Source: Formicarius rufipectus (Eukaryota; Chordata; Aves; Passeriformes; Formicariidae). From it: DNA of 64,000 nt. Both the position numbers and the translations under genes were made by a program. Location of the stretch: NCBI GenBank assembly GCA_013399695.1, contig VXAU01000307.1, forward strand, positions 512,247-576,246, in the 5' to 3' direction. This document shows positions 26,817 to 39,941 of this stretch, in pieces; the stretch's first letter is position 1; every line of letters begins with the position of its first letter. Below the pieces are notes generated by a model. It worked only from the letters and a program-made list of their open reading frames with translations, did not search any database and was not told the DNA's origin.

Positions 26817-27265
26817 TACAGAGAGTCCAGAGGAGGCCCCGGAGATGCTGCAGGGCTGGAGCCCCTCTGCTCTGGAGCCAGGCTGGGAGAGATGGGGGGG
26901 CTCACCTGGAGAAGAGAAGGCTCCAGGGACACCTGAGAGCCCCTTGCAGAGCCTAAAGGGGCTCCAGGAGAGCTGGAGAGGGACTGGGGACAAGGCCTGG
27001 AGGGACAGGACACAGGGAATGGCTTCCCAGTGCCAGAGGGCAGGGATGGGTGGGATATTGGGAAGGAATTGGTGTCTGTGAGGGTAGTGAGGGTCTGGCA
27101 CGGGTTGGGCAGAGAAGCTGCCCCAGGACCCCTGGGAGTGTCCAAGGCCAGGCTGGATGGGATTTCGAGCAACCTGGGCTAGTGGGAGGTGTCCCTGCCT
27201 GTGGCAGGGGGTACAATGGGATGAGTTTTAAGATCCCTTCCAACCCAAACCATTCTAGGATTCTG
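26817..27265 (+). mobile_element. CR1 LINE 3'-end fragment, 0.45 kb, young subfamily
   Basis: It runs from CTACAGAGAGTCCAGAGG through TGGCTTCCCAGTGCCAG and GGCTGGATGGGATTTCGAGC to CCATTCTAGGATTCTGTC. It is essentially the reverse-complement counterpart of 2006-2573. It lies antisense to DYM in intron 11. Confidence 0.95.
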
Positions 27266-29108
27266 TCTCTTGAAGCTCTTCACAGTACAAGAGTCATTTG
27301 AAATAGCCTCCTGGTTATGATTCATGTTAGTTGGTAAGATGACGCAGTTTGAAAAACAGAAGTGATTTCTTTATTATATACAAAGATACAAAACAGAAGT
27401 TCAGAACACTGAAATAAATTTAAAATCAGCTTAAAATAAGTATTTACATTATCACATGCTACACAGTATCTGACACTTTGTTAGCACCTTCATATTCTTC
27501 ACAAAAACACTAAAACAAAGACAGTGACAGGAATCTACAGTTGGAAAAACTGGTATTTAATGGGAAGGTGACAAACATCCCCAGCTACAGGCTCAGGTGT
27601 GGTGGGTTCTGGAAAACACCTGTTGCTAAAAGGATTTGAAAAATCAGAACAGGGGAATAGGAAAAGACTTGAGAGCTGTTTAAGGCAAGAATGCTCAAGG
27701 CTGAGGAACAAATAGGAAACATGAAATCACTACAAGAAAGGTTTCCACAAATAGCAGGTGATGAGTGGATGTGGAAACCAGTATAATTTCTGGTTGTAAC
27801 AAGTCACTAATACTATTTTAAGACAAAGTGATGATGGTATAAATGAAAGCAAGTCATCCAAGGAGTTCCAGTAAACAAGGATAACTAGTTGGTATGAACA
27901 AAATACATGATTAACAGAAAATGCCTGAAAGACAAAGCAAAATCCACATGTATTTTCACAAAAAAGGCAACCGAAAGGTTAAAAAGTTGTTAGTCGTGTA
28001 ATTAATGGATTACACATATAAGAACTTCACTGCAAGAAGATACTCTGCAAGCTTGATCATCCCAATGCTGTTAAGCATGAACCTATGATCAGATAAAGCA
28101 AGTTCTCAGGTATTTCACAGCTGCAAAATGGTAACTAAGTGTAGACAGTCATTTGGGCTGCCATGAGTTGTGATTTCACACAACTCATGACTTAAGTTAT
28201 GGCTATGTGAATACATCTGTTTTCAAAGGAAGATTTTGTTTGGAGAAATAAATGAACCACTTTGACAACAAAAAATGTCTCAAGCTCAGCACTGGAACCT
28301 CCTAGAATGAAAACATACTGTTATTTAAAGAATATAGTATATAATCATTAAGTAATGGTTATATTGTGTAATACATACATATAAGAGGGATAAGTTGTGG
28401 TTGCACATTTCATTTCCTGACTTTTAAATGCTTATTGAAAATCTAATATACTTTTTTTTAAAACAAAATGTAGCTATGAAAATGGGTGGAAGAAAATACT
28501 ATTTGTTTTGACATGATGCAAAATGTAAATCCAAAACAGTAGTACATAAGGGGATTGTATTTTCAGATGATTATTCAAAAGAAATAATTTCACTCAATTT
28601 GCTCTAGAAAAATATCCAAGCATTGGGAGGGTTTTTTTCTGAGAAAAAATACACTTAGCCCAGCAAAAATAAAAAAAAAAAATCTATTTATTAAATCTCT
28701 AATAAGCTATTTTTTGTAATGTCTTATTTATGAGTGAAATACAACCTCCTCCCACAAATAAAATGCACTCCCTTTGGTGCTACTTTGTGTAGCACATCCC
28801 TGTATTTCAAGAACTGAAGTGGAAGTTCACAATTCACACTACGCTGTAACTCAGGTCCCATCATATGCTCTCTCCAAAGAAGTGTCCCAAAGGGACAAGA
28901 GGAATGGGACTGGGACAAGGTAGGTAATCTCAAGGAGGGCCTTGAGCCCTCCATCCACATCCTTCTCACTCACCCTGTGCTGTACACAAGCCATCACCCT
29001 TTCAGTTTTCCCTCTCTGTAATTCATTCCCACTCCTTTGCCATCACAGACCTCATTCCTTTTCAGCTTTTTCTTTTATCAGCTTACATGCCAGCCAATAC
29101 ACACCTTA

Positions 29109-29365
29109 TCATGGAATCATAGGCTGGTTTGGGCTTGAAGGGACCTCAAAGACCATCTAGTCCTGCCACGGGACACCTCCCACCAGCCCAGGTTGCTCCA
29201 AGCCCCATCCAACCTGGCCTTGGACATTTCCAGGGATCCAGGGGCAGCCACAGCTTCTCTGCCCAACCTGTGCCAGGGCCTCACAACCCTCCCAGCCTGG
29301 AATTCCTTCCCAATAGCCCATCTGTCCCTGCCCTCTGGCATTGAGAAGCTATTCTCCTCTGTCCT
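29109..29365 (-). mobile_element. CR1 LINE 3'-end fragment with a small internal deletion
   Basis: It begins ATCATGGAATCATAGGCTGG and continues to CTGGCATTGAGAAGC. A few bases of the usual CCCTGCCATGGGCAGGGACACC block are missing (here CTGCCACGGGACACC), an internal deletion private to this copy. Confidence 0.93.
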
Positions 29366-29625
29366 ACTTTGCCCATTCTAGTCTCCCATCAGAAAGAAGT
29401 CTGCCTTCATCTTCTCCAGCATTTTGCCACTCTGATCCTATCCTGCCCTTTACTCATTTCTTTGCTCGGCATTCCCAAATCTTACTTGTTCCTCCTTTAA
29501 CTCTTACCTCTCTCCCCTATTACACCATCCCATGTTCCTTTTACAGCCAGCCACAGCCTATTTCAAATTTCTCCTGATTGGTGTCACGTTAGGGCTCCTG
29601 TTCCTACACACCTTCAATATGTACA

Positions 29626-29723
29626 CGTGGCACCTGGGGACATGAGTTAGTGGTGGCCTTGGCAGTGCTGCCAGGATGGTTGGACCTGATGGTCCTAAAG
29701 GACTTTTCCAACCTAAATGGTTT
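29626..29723 (+). mobile_element. CR1 LINE 3'-end fragment, older subfamily
   Basis: GTGGCACCTGGGGACATGAG, GTTGGACCTGATGGTCC and TTTTCCAACCTAAATGGTTT. The terminal octamers are lost. Confidence 0.85.
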
Positions 29724-32700
29724 CACCCACTGCCAAGCAGCAACAGAGCCACTCCTGGGAGCACAGTCCCATCCCACAGGAGCTGGAAGCAGAATTTACA
29801 CAAGCTTCAGCTTGTCCCTATGGATTTCATCTGATAACATGATCCCTGGGCAAGGGAGGATGCAAACAGCCCAGTTGGCTCTGGGAACAGCAAACTGAGA
29901 ATATTCAGTCACCACAGACGTCAGGGCACCTCCGGTTACATACATACGCATTGTGCAGATGGAAACAGACTGCTCCCTGTGCCCCCAAGGCTGGTAATTT
30001 GGTCACAATTAGTCACATTATCAGCAACAGAGCCCTGGCACAAAGGCCACCTGACGAGTTTCAAATGCCTAATGCAAAACATGAAGCTAACAGAGACTGC
30101 TAAAAAACATGTTGACAGCTGTAAGCACGGACAAAGACACGTTCATGCCCCAGTCTCACTTCAGAAATGGCAAATGGTTCTTCCTAACTCTAAAAACACC
30201 AGTCCTGGAAAACGCCAGTCACTGAAACAACTGGTCCTTGAAATAGTACGCTACTCTTATAAAAAATAAATAAATACAAGGTTAAAAAGTTCATATGGGA
30301 ACCTGTTACCTCTCCTCTCCTCCACAATGAAAAAAGCAACCACATTTCACAGGCAATGAAATGACTATTTGAAAAACAAAGAGCAACCACCACCATCCCT
30401 CACATAGCATTGGGTCTCAAGCATGAAGCATGAAAATATCTTAAATTTCAAAATCATCTGCCTGGAATCAGTGCCACAACCGACAAATTTCATTGATTTG
30501 CAGATAACATTAAAAAGAATAAAAAGAAGGAAAAAGCTCCGTCATGGGATGGTCTTGCAAGAATAATGAAAGAAAAAAAATATTAAAATGCTTTGATGAA
30601 TTATTCAGGAACCTTTTTAACACCAGGTTCCTGGACATCTACAATTCAGGAAGTACAAACTGAGATGCAAAGAGCAGCAGCTCAGTTCTACATGTACCAA
30701 GCAGTGAGATTCTCATTTTCCCACAATTTTGCTTGTGAGATATTTTCTAACACACTAAAAACAAACACAGTTGAATCATGATTTACAGTCTATCACCATT
30801 TACTACAGCATGAACTGCTATAGTAGTACTATAAGGTTACTGGTGCATAAAGTTTTGTATGATGTTATTTTGACATCTGATATAATTTTATTTACAGCTT
30901 CACATCTCAGAGACCTAAAATCACCAACACTTGTCTCATTTGGGGAATTTTTGCATTTACTCATTTATTCTATTATAATTATTATTAATGAAAGAAATTG
31001 AGCTCTGCATGGTTACAGTAACCCAACTGCATTAAACCAATTGCAGGAACAGGACCCATGGTTTTGATCATATTTTCCAGGCAGTTAAGACATTCATTTT
31101 AAATAAAAAAATCCTTCAGCATCCTACAGCAGTCAAAATGAGTTTCTGTGGTTTCCTGAGCTCTTCACCAGTTGGTATAATCACTAGATTTATAAAACTT
31201 TGCTTACTAAAATTAAGCTTAAAAATCAATAAATAAACGTGGGCTAAATGCCACAAAAGAAAATACTCCATAAATGGACTCTACAGTCATGCTTCTTCAA
31301 AGAACAGTACACAGGATACACAGGGTAATCAGCAGAGAGAAAAACAGGTTAATCTAACATACATCACAATTTTTTTCTTCACAGGAACGAACAATAAAAA
31401 AAATCCTGTTGTAGCTGCTAAGATTTGGTATGTATTTGTGGTGAATTAAGGTTTGGGGAAACTGACGCTAGATGCTCACGCTTTATAGAAAGACCTACAC
31501 AGATTTTCTGACTCCCCTAATTTTGTAGCCCCATAATAACCTCTTAGCCTTTAAGAGATGCAGAGTTAATACTGAAGAAAGTATGACACTAATGTCTTTG
31601 TTTTTATTGTAGTTTCTGAACAGTAATTTGCTCATTCATACTTGAAAATATCCATTTAAATAATTCAAAAAACACAGATGAGGGAAGTGATTTATCAATA
31701 TGACTTTGAAACCTTTTCTGCCCTTCACTTATTCTGCATGGCAGGATCTGTAGGAATGCACTACCCATACATACATCCACTCCCCCAGCAGTTCACAAGC
31801 CGTGATGCTCACATTGGTATTTTCATATCCACATTCCTCAGTAAAGTTCAGGAATGGCACAGAAGGCATGGAACAAGAAGATAACTTTATAATAAGGGAT
31901 CCTTTCTGTAAGGAATACTTTAGGTTGGTATCAACTTGCTTCTATCACAGTTCATTGAGGTAACTTTCAGAGTGCACAGTTTAAGGTTTGAATAAGGAGA
32001 AATCTCCTCTTTCTCCTTCACTGCACCCAGTCTACCCACAACACACCCAGACTAAGAGCAAGGGGCAACAAAAAGACTTCAAATTCAATAAGAAAAGCAC
32101 TGTAAGGCAGCTTTCCCTCCAAATTTGCTCTCTCCTTCTGCATCGAAGATGCGCCATCCACCTGAGAATGGGGAAAGGGGTAAGAAAAAGAATTAGTAGG
32201 CAACAGCGGAGAGCTGGAGGAGGAATTAAGGTCATTACACATCTGTTCCCTGCAGTGCCACAGCACTCCACTGGTTTTTGAGGGCAAAGGTTTGTGTTTT
32301 CACAGCTTTGTCTGTAGCATGGCTGACAGGAGGAGCTCACACAGACAGTCCTGCAGGCTCAGACACCTCAGAGCCTCCCATCACTACCCTCCTAAGAAGC
32401 TAATCCAGCAAAACTGCAGCCACACCGTTAATGAACAGTTGTTTCCCACTCCACAGAGTGGGAAAACACAACCACAGAGGAAAAGAAAGAAGCAGCTAGT
32501 GAAAACTTGACGTAAAATCAAATATTAAATTGAGAAGAAAATGGAAGAAGCAAAGGCATGACAGGAAAAAAAAAATCAGTGCAGGCTAAAAGGAATAAGG
32601 TGGGGTTTGTGTTTTTATTAAGATGGAAGTAGCAAACCAATACCCACATTGCACAGCAAACACTACAACTCTGCTGGCAGGGATAGCTGGAAGGCAGGAA

Positions 32701-34023
32701 TAAACCGGACAAGAAAACTTGACTTATGTTTTCATTTCACAGCTGGATCCTCATTAAGAAATTTCAGGGAAATCTTCCACTTTTACTCATCCAGTAAGGA
32801 ATTTATTAAAAGACTGTGTGTAAAGCCTTTAAAATGAATGAAGAATGATTGAGGAAGAGACTGAGGCAGGAATGAAACCTTGTCTGCTGTACTCTAACCC
32901 TCAAGAAGCTCAATTTATGTGACAGGTTAAATGACTTAGTGACATGGAACCCAAAAATACACATCACACATGTACACCTCTGGCGTACATTTACAGGTTC
33001 AAGGCACATGAAGTCGGAGGCAGAAGAAAAAAAGCTTTAGGAAAATATTTCAGCCATCTGCATGGTTACTATAGTTGTTCCTCCTAAAAACTGCTTCTGA
33101 CAGTGTATTCCCAGGAAACTGTATATAAATTGTCTCTTCTTGCTTTCTACACTCTGAGCTATAGTAAACAACCTGAAATTCCAGAGAATAAGTATTACAA
33201 CTTGGCACCATGAAAAAGTGCCAGCTCCTTCCAAAACAGGTTGGAAATTTACCTGTGAGAAGAGTTCTGTTCAGAAACCTTGAAACTAGCTTCAAGCGTT
33301 TTTTGCATTTCAGTAATTTCTCATAACCCCAAGAGAGAGTTTCTGTGTCCCACTCTAAAAGTCAAATTAAATCAGTGCAGATATGTCATGCATTATCAGA
33401 GCTTTAGAAGCTGGAAAACCAGAATATCATTGTCCAAGGTATTGTCCAGCACAGATGGTCAAGGTCCATCAGAGTTAGTCAAAATCTGGATTATATTTCA
33501 TGGACAACATAAAATAGAAATTAATCTAGCAGAATGACACAAAAAGAAATGCCAAGTAAGGAAGTAACATTCAGTCTGGAAAATGAAACTAATCCAACCA
33601 GAAGTTCCTCTCAGCTGCATCAAACCAGTTAAGTAAAGTTTTTCATGGGAAATAAAAAAGGTTTCGTTTTTTCCCCTCTCTTCTAGGCCCTCCACATCCA
33701 CAGCAAACATTCAGCATCTCTGAGGTACCTTGCCTGACTATTATCATGTTCATTTGTAACAGGAACTCCAAAAAAGACAGAAAAAGAGGTATATGCAGCA
33801 TTTCCTCTACAGGAGAGAGCATGTTTGTTCATTTCACTTGAAAAAGTTTAGAAATTACTCTTCAGGTTATTCATCCTTACAAAAGAAATATATGTATGTC
33901 ATCAAATTTGGATGAGCCATTCAACCTCCACTGAGGAAACAGATCTGCTGATGTATCCTCATAAAAGTAAACACTGAAGTAACTTCCAGAGCTGAAGGAT
34001 TATTTACCAAAGCCACAACTCAC

Positions 34024-34149
34024 CACTTCATGAATGGATCGGTTGAAACCATCATCCTCTGTGAGGATCAGCAAAATTATAAGAGCCATGTAAACATGGT
34101 GTGAGTTCCTTTCTTCAACATGGTACAGAATTTCAAGAATCGGCAGAAC
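34024..34149 (-). CDS. DYM: DYM coding exon 11 (human numbering)
   Basis: A phase 0-0 exon of 126 bp and exactly 42 codons, VLPILEILYHVEER to FNRSIHEV. The acceptor is TTTCCCCAAAG and the donor GTGAGT. It matches human residues 376-417; to my recollection every residue is the same as human. YMALIILLILTEDDG is a hydrophobic helix followed by an acidic turn. Such segments led early programs to predict membrane spans in dymeclin, although the protein behaves as a peripheral Golgi protein (known from the family). With no ATG-initiated frame in the exon, it is easy to miss by ORF scanning. The exon is symmetrical, so skipping it would keep the frame. Confidence 0.97.
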
Positions 34150-35772
34150 CTTTGGGGAAACAAAACCATGTGTATTAGTTTATTCTCAAATACCTCAGAC
34201 AATAAAGAGGAGAGGCTCTGAAGCTCCCATGCCCTTCTCAATATCATACCAACTCTTTCCTCTTCAAATAACTACCCCTAAGCAGTGATTTTGTCTCCAC
34301 AAGAGAGTCTGAACAAACGCTTTTGTGTGGTCAGACATGGAATTTCAATCCCTAATAAATGAGATTCCCAGCCATACTTACCACAAACCCTGAATGCTTC
34401 AGTTCTCCTCTCTACACTATAGGTTAAATCAAATCGTTAAACAAGGTTTTCACCAGCTCAAGCAGAGAAAGAATTGCTTCTAACTACCTGTGCTACCACA
34501 CATCTGGTCTGAAAGGACTTTCCTCATCAAATCTAGCCATGCAAATTGGAGCTGAAATGAACAGAGGCATTTTGAGACTTGAAAGTCAAATCCCATTTTG
34601 GTGTGTGAGGATGATCCCGGAAGAGAACCAGTTTGGGTTGGACTAGGACTAGAAAAGGCCTGTTTTTCCCATTTTTAATAATACTCAGCCAAAGAGAACT
34701 GACATTATGATGAGAGTTCAGCCCAAGGTCTTGCAACATTTCCACCAGGATGAACAGCTTAAGCCAAAGTCTTGCAATAATAGCGAAAGAGATTTCATTG
34801 CAACAGCAAGCATACCTGAATGCTAGTCTAAAGTTAATCCAGATGCAAACATTGTCTCTCTACCAACTGAAAATTAGCTTTCCACTGGCTCAGTACAACG
34901 TGGCTTCCTTGGGCTGCAGAAGTAGGCCTAAATCACAAAACACACTGGAAAAAGGAACTGGTGAAAACTCAGTTCCAAGAAGCTTCTAGACACCTAAAGA
35001 CTTGCTGTTTTTCAAAACAGGCCAAGTGCAGCAGCATGAATCATGAGAAACCTATTCTGGTGAGCAGCCAGGACACCAAGTGCTTCACAAGCCTCTGAAG
35101 TTACCAAAATGTTCTCTTACAATCAACCATCCTCAAAACAGCTGGAACATACTAAAACAGTTTCTATTAAAATGAAATGAGATTGATCTAAATGCTGCAG
35201 GCCACAAAACCTTTTGACAGATCCTTTGGTTAGGGTCAAGACAAGAACTGCAACGGAAGCTGAGGGACAATATATTTACAATAATGTTTTTATTACTATT
35301 AAATAAATACTAAAATATAAAGATTACATGAAAATACTTGCACATTGCAAACATTCTTCCTTCGTAATTTTAAAAGATCCTTCACAAACCTCTCTCTTCA
35401 GTAGAAACTAGAGTCTTTGTGTTTTGTGAATATTAATCTTGACTAAAGACCAGCTTTTTTCCTAGTACATGTAACTAATGTATAGTCAAAAAACATTAGT
35501 CCTTCTCCTTGAATGGGGAAAAGGTAAAGAAACACCACTGCTTTAGTCCACTTTCAAATTATTTCCACCTCCAACACTTGCATGCAGTTTTGCCTGCACA
35601 AGCTCTAAGTCATTTCCAAGAGTAATGATAATAAGCTGCATAGAGCTGGAAGCAATATAAAACTAACAAAGTTTGCATTTACATCTGCACTTCACAGGCA
35701 GAACAACAAAAGCCTTGCAGAATACAACCAGTGGAACAACTCCTTAGTTTTCTAGACAGAACTCAAATATAA

Positions 35773-35822
35773 TCATTGAATGGTTTGGCTTGGAAGAGAC
35801 CTTTAAAGGCAACTGTGATCCA
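35773..35822 (-). mobile_element. CR1 LINE terminal fragment, 50 bp
   Basis: ATCATTGAATGGTTTGGC followed by TTGGAAGAGACCTTTAAAGG is the antisense CR1 tail only. Confidence 0.75.
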
Positions 35823-36497
35823 TTCTGGTTAGTGTTCAGTAATACCATACAAAGCACTCTGGCAAAACATATTCCTTCAGAACAGCCCAGAATATCTTCT
35901 CTTTCTATGCACATTAACATTAGTTCAAACTGCAGCTGAAAAAATCCACCCATGTTCCTCAAGTGTTCCAAGTGCTACCACAGTGTTGCTACAACCTACA
36001 TTTGAAAAGGATGCCTTGATATTAAGACATCAGAGACATTTTGCTATGAGCCAATAGCCAAAGCCTTACTGAAATTTCATACTAGCTCCTGAAGAGTGGT
36101 CTGGCTTTACAAATTACTGCAATCAGTCCTGCTACCTCACAAAAACCTCGGCTCTTTCAAAGCCTTTTCCCACCTCCACTCCCCTGGCCACAATTCCCTT
36201 TCCATGTCTCTGCCAGGCTCCTCTCCATCTACACACCAGACTAAGTTCAGGGAGGCAAATGACAATTTAATTTTCTCTTGCCTGCCATTTCCAGATGAAA
36301 ACAGAATAAATTCACACAGTTTCTGTAAACCTTTTTCCTTCCAGCACTTTTTCCTTTGTGGTAACTGTGAGGGACGCACACCATTAGCACAAGTACTACT
36401 GTCCTCAGAACAAGAACTGCTTGACAAGCCACCTCTTAAATACAAAAGTTAGCACAAAAGATTCAATTAGAATTCTAATTATATTAAAAAAGGAAAG

Positions 36498-36835
36498 TGA
36501 AAAGACTTTGGAAGATATCGGCTGGAATGTGGAGGGGAGAGTCTTCTCTAAAAGTGAAAAATCACCTCAGATAGCTTCAGTGGGGAAGTCTGGGGCCACT
36601 ACCTGGGATCTCAGGTCCCCAGAACAATTTAAAGGACCCTGGAGATGACTGGGAGGAGTCTCAAGTGAATCTCAGAAGAGAAAGTGACTATTGAAAGAGC
36701 ACAAAATCTCAGGTACCTTCCTTAAGGAAGTCCAGGGCTGCTCCCTGGGATCTCAGGTGCCTAAAGAAAAAGTGAAAAACTCCAGGAGATGCCTGAGGGG
36801 AGTCTCAGGAGGATTCTGGATGAGGCAGATCCAGA
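36498..36835. repeat. Degenerate tandem duplication, ~142-bp period
   Basis: Two clear diverged units and part of a third. GAAGTCTGGGG (36585) and GAAGTCCAGGG (36727), CCTGGGATCTCAGGT (36602 and 36744) and GGAGATG (36641 and 36785) recur at 142-144 bp. The stretch from 36498 looks like the tail of an earlier unit. It matches no CR1 or LTR that I know. Confidence 0.75.
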
Positions 36836-36839
36836 ACTC

Positions 36840-36868
36840 TTTCTACTCTTTCTACAAAAGAGTAGAAA
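36840..36868. repeat. Perfect 12-bp stem hairpin
   Basis: TTTCTACTCTTT, a 5-nt loop CTACA, then AAAGAGTAGAAA. It sits directly at the end of the 142-bp tandem duplication. Confidence 0.92.
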
Positions 36869-38606
36869 CATCTCAGTTAATATGTTAAAATCTACCTAAA
36901 ATTTTAACCAAAATTCATTTCTACACTTGTATACTATGTACGTACATTAAAACTTTTATATTTATGTCCTTACAGAATGGCTTTGTCCACCTCCTGAGGA
37001 GACAGCAACCCCTTCTTTTTGCATTGCTGGCTCTTCCAGTCAGCAAACTACAAGTACTACCAACACTCTCCCATCAGGAGAAAGCTTTTAACTGGTAAGA
37101 CACAGCTACCATTAAAAAGTTACTTTTAATCCCCAAAACCAGTGGCAGGTAAAAACAGACTTTGAAAATTGCATGTGCTATATTCAGTCCAAGGCTGGTT
37201 TCCCCAGTAAAAAGTTTTAAAATAGCTTGTCTTTAGAAATCAACAAAATACAAGTAATAACTTGCTTAAGCCAAATTTATACCACAGGAAAAAATATTGC
37301 TGTACCATCAGTTGATATAAATACATCATCATATACATCACTTCAGTCCAGTCCCGTCGAGCAGCAACAAAATCTCAACTCAGCAGCCAAAGCAAACACA
37401 TTGAATAGTTCATTTCTTATAAGGAGAAATCTCACTGGTATTTTTACTTGCAATATTGGTGTTAATTGCTTTTTCAAACAGAAAAGGGCCTAACATTCTT
37501 CCATCCACAGACCACAAAGCTATGCCTATCAAATATTTGCTAATTGCCCCCTATTTCAACTGTCCCCCCACTTCCTGGAGGACCCTTGCCAAATCCTAGA
37601 TGTGAACATCCTTAACAGCACCAGGTATTTAATCCTGTTATTCTACAAAATTATACATAACTTTTGTAAGACACATAAAGATCTTATTCATTCTGCCAAG
37701 AAGATTTATTATAAGGGCAAGAAAGTTGATTTACTAATGATAAAACGTGAAGCCCAACAGAAGGTGATGGTATTTCCCTAAAACTGACAGAGGGAGATTC
37801 CTGTACAAATGAGGAAGTGAGTTGTCCACTATAATAGCTAAAAAAACCAAACTGAATCAATTTACAAATTAAACTGAAGTTATGAAAGAGCAAAGACACA
37901 TTTCAAAATTCCTTAGAAAATGTTACAGAGCATCTTCTGCTTCCTGGGCACAGAAAGGGAGAAGAATCAAAATAGAGGAAAACACAACCAATGGGATGCA
38001 CTGAGTGCAATGAAACAGGAACAACCTGCAAAGCCCCTGAAAGTTTAAGAGGAGCACTGGGCTGCCTGTGGATGTGATCCCTCAAGTAGCACTGACCCTT
38101 GGACCTCGTTCACCCAACTGCCTCTGTGCAAAGAGGACACTGATTTATGGCACAGGCCTCCAAAAAGTCATCCACCCTCACTCAAAGATTGTTTTGACAC
38201 TGAATTAATTACCTGAACAAAGATGTCAGTGACTTGCCAGTAGAGATCACAAAAAAAGCAACAGCATGCATGAAGAGCAAAATAAGAGCAGACAGTTTCA
38301 AATGTTGGTATTGAAAAAACCCTACTTCCCTCAAAAAATTGTTGACTTTTCAGTGACTTTTTCTGATTTTTTTTTTTTTTTTGCTTTTCCTACAAAGTGT
38401 TAAATGTTGCTGAAGAACTATGGGATTTTCTGATTTTTTTTTTTTTAAGGTGATAATATATGAAAATATCCCATATCGCAGAGCATCTGAGTACCTGCCT
38501 CTGGAGTTGTTTTGACATGTGCACCTCATGGTTCTTCTGAAGTTTTAATGTATATCAGACATCATGATTATAAAACAATGCACACACCTAACCTTTACTT
38601 CTCTCA

Positions 38607-38708
38607 AGTGTCCTGGTGTAGTGGAAGGTGTCCCTGCCCATGGCAGGAGGTTGCAACAAGATGAGCTCTAAGGCCCCTTCCAACCCAAAACATTCTGGGA
38701 TTCTATTT
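38607..38708 (+). mobile_element. CR1 LINE 3'-end fragment
   Basis: GTGTCCTGGTGTAGTGGAAG, CCCTGCCCATGGCAGGAGG and CAACCCAAAACATTCTGGGA. A ~100-bp tail antisense to DYM. Confidence 0.9.
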
Positions 38709-39762
38709 GATGATTCTAAAGACACAGCAAATTGTTAAGGTTAGCAGCTGTTAAACTTCTCGCATCACACACTAACAGCCCCAAAAATTACACACGACCA
38801 TTTGTTCACAGAATTCATGCAAAATGACTCAGCCCTTGCCTAGATAATCCACAGCAGACGACACAGGAGTTCAGTCTTGAATCAATCCAATATCAACCAT
38901 CTCCCCCCAGGTTGCCAACAGTGGTGTCTATCAACTCCGATTTTAGCAATACATCTGCTGGAACTTGGACTGGAACCAAACTAGCTCCATATCTGCCATC
39001 AAACAGGCAAGGGATCTAATTACCTGGCAAGATTTCAAATATTAAAATGGAAAGGGTTCTCTATTCCGTTACCAATCCCCCTAGACAGCCATTATCTTAT
39101 TAAAGGAATGCGTTTTAATAAGTAAGATTTGTTAAAGTGGTTTGTGACATGACTAAAGTGGGGAGCATAAGCTAATTTATAACCTACAAAAACCATACCA
39201 GGTGTCTGTTATATTGCCCATTAACCACAATCCTATTTAAGTGGCTAAAAACTCACTACAGCTGTATTTCTATAAAATCTGTGAGCTGCTCCATGAGGAG
39301 TTTCAGTCTCAGGTCAAGCCTGTAAGACATTTGGCATGTTAGTCAAGTTACAGCTCATTTTGTTAACTATTATTCCTGAATGCACACAGTAAGCTCATGC
39401 AACTTTTTGGCCTGGATATCTAAAAGAGATAAAATAACAAATAGAATGCTATCCGCCACAAGTTTCTTTACACCACGACCGAAAGTGAGCAGGTTTGGCC
39501 TGGATCACAATCATGGCACAGAGAAAGAGGGAATCCAAGACAGTCCTGTAGCTTTATCAGTACCACTCTTTACTGCAGTGACATGTTTAGCATCACACTC
39601 CTGAGACGACATAACAAAATGAGTATGTGAGCTAGAACTGGTGAAAAAGTGAGACAGGACCTCCTGCCCCACTGCAGAACAGGGACCACTGGCAGCTGGT
39701 GACACCCAAGCTTCCAGAACCAACTCTTGGGATGAGAACCAGGCAGGCAGAGCAAGACTTAC

Positions 39763-39941
39763 CAGATTTTCTATGTCTGTCCGTGCCAACACGTATGTCC
39801 GCACGTTGCTGTTCTGGTGCAGAAGCATGTATAAAAGCAGAGTGGCCTGATCAGACTTCTGCTGCTCACACAAAGCTGTGTATAAACTGTTGAAGTTAAT
39901 CTGGAAAGTATGTGGATTTGATGAAGAAAAAGCAGTGTTAT
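39763..39941 (-). CDS. DYM: DYM coding exon 10 (human numbering)
   Basis: This 179-bp exon begins with two bases (AT) that complete the aspartate codon opened in exon 9, then reads NTAFSSSNPHTFQ to LARTDIENL, 60 residues including the split aspartate. The acceptor is CTTTATTTCAG and the donor is GTAAGT, a near-consensus site. It corresponds to human residues 316-375, ending exactly at codon 375. This agrees with the published human splice mutation c.1125+1G>T, recalled from memory. INFNSLYTALCEQQKSDQATLL is essentially invariant in vertebrates as I recall it. The open frame runs past the donor into intron 10 to 39511 by chance; that extension (VSLALPAW onward) is not protein. Confidence 0.97.

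Larger units (their letters stand above)
25877..34023 (-). other. DYM: DYM intron 11
   Basis: An 8,147-bp intron with a GTGAGT donor and TTCCAG acceptor. Mobile elements are CR1 fragments at 26817-27265, 29109-29365 and 29626-29723. The stretches 25903-26816, 27266-29108 and 29724-34023 are AT-rich intron with no gene, RNA or repeat that I can name. The last of these, 4.3 kb with no visible CR1, is the longest CR1-free stretch inside a complete intron. Confidence 0.9.
34150..39762 (-). other. DYM: DYM intron 10
   Basis: A 5,613-bp intron with a GTAAGT donor and CCAAAG acceptor. It is poor in CR1 (only 35773-35822 and 38607-38708) but carries a degenerate tandem duplication at 36498-36835 ending in a strong hairpin (36840-36868), and T runs near 38366-38382 and 38436-38448. 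The other stretches (34150-35772, 35823-36497, 36869-38606, 38709-39762) are AT-rich with no recognised feature. Confidence 0.9.

Noticed and set aside
39511..39762. Extension of the exon 10 frame beyond the donor
   Set aside because: A consensus GTAAGT donor follows the conserved ENL residues, and exon 11 continues the protein in frame; the extension is intronic read-through.
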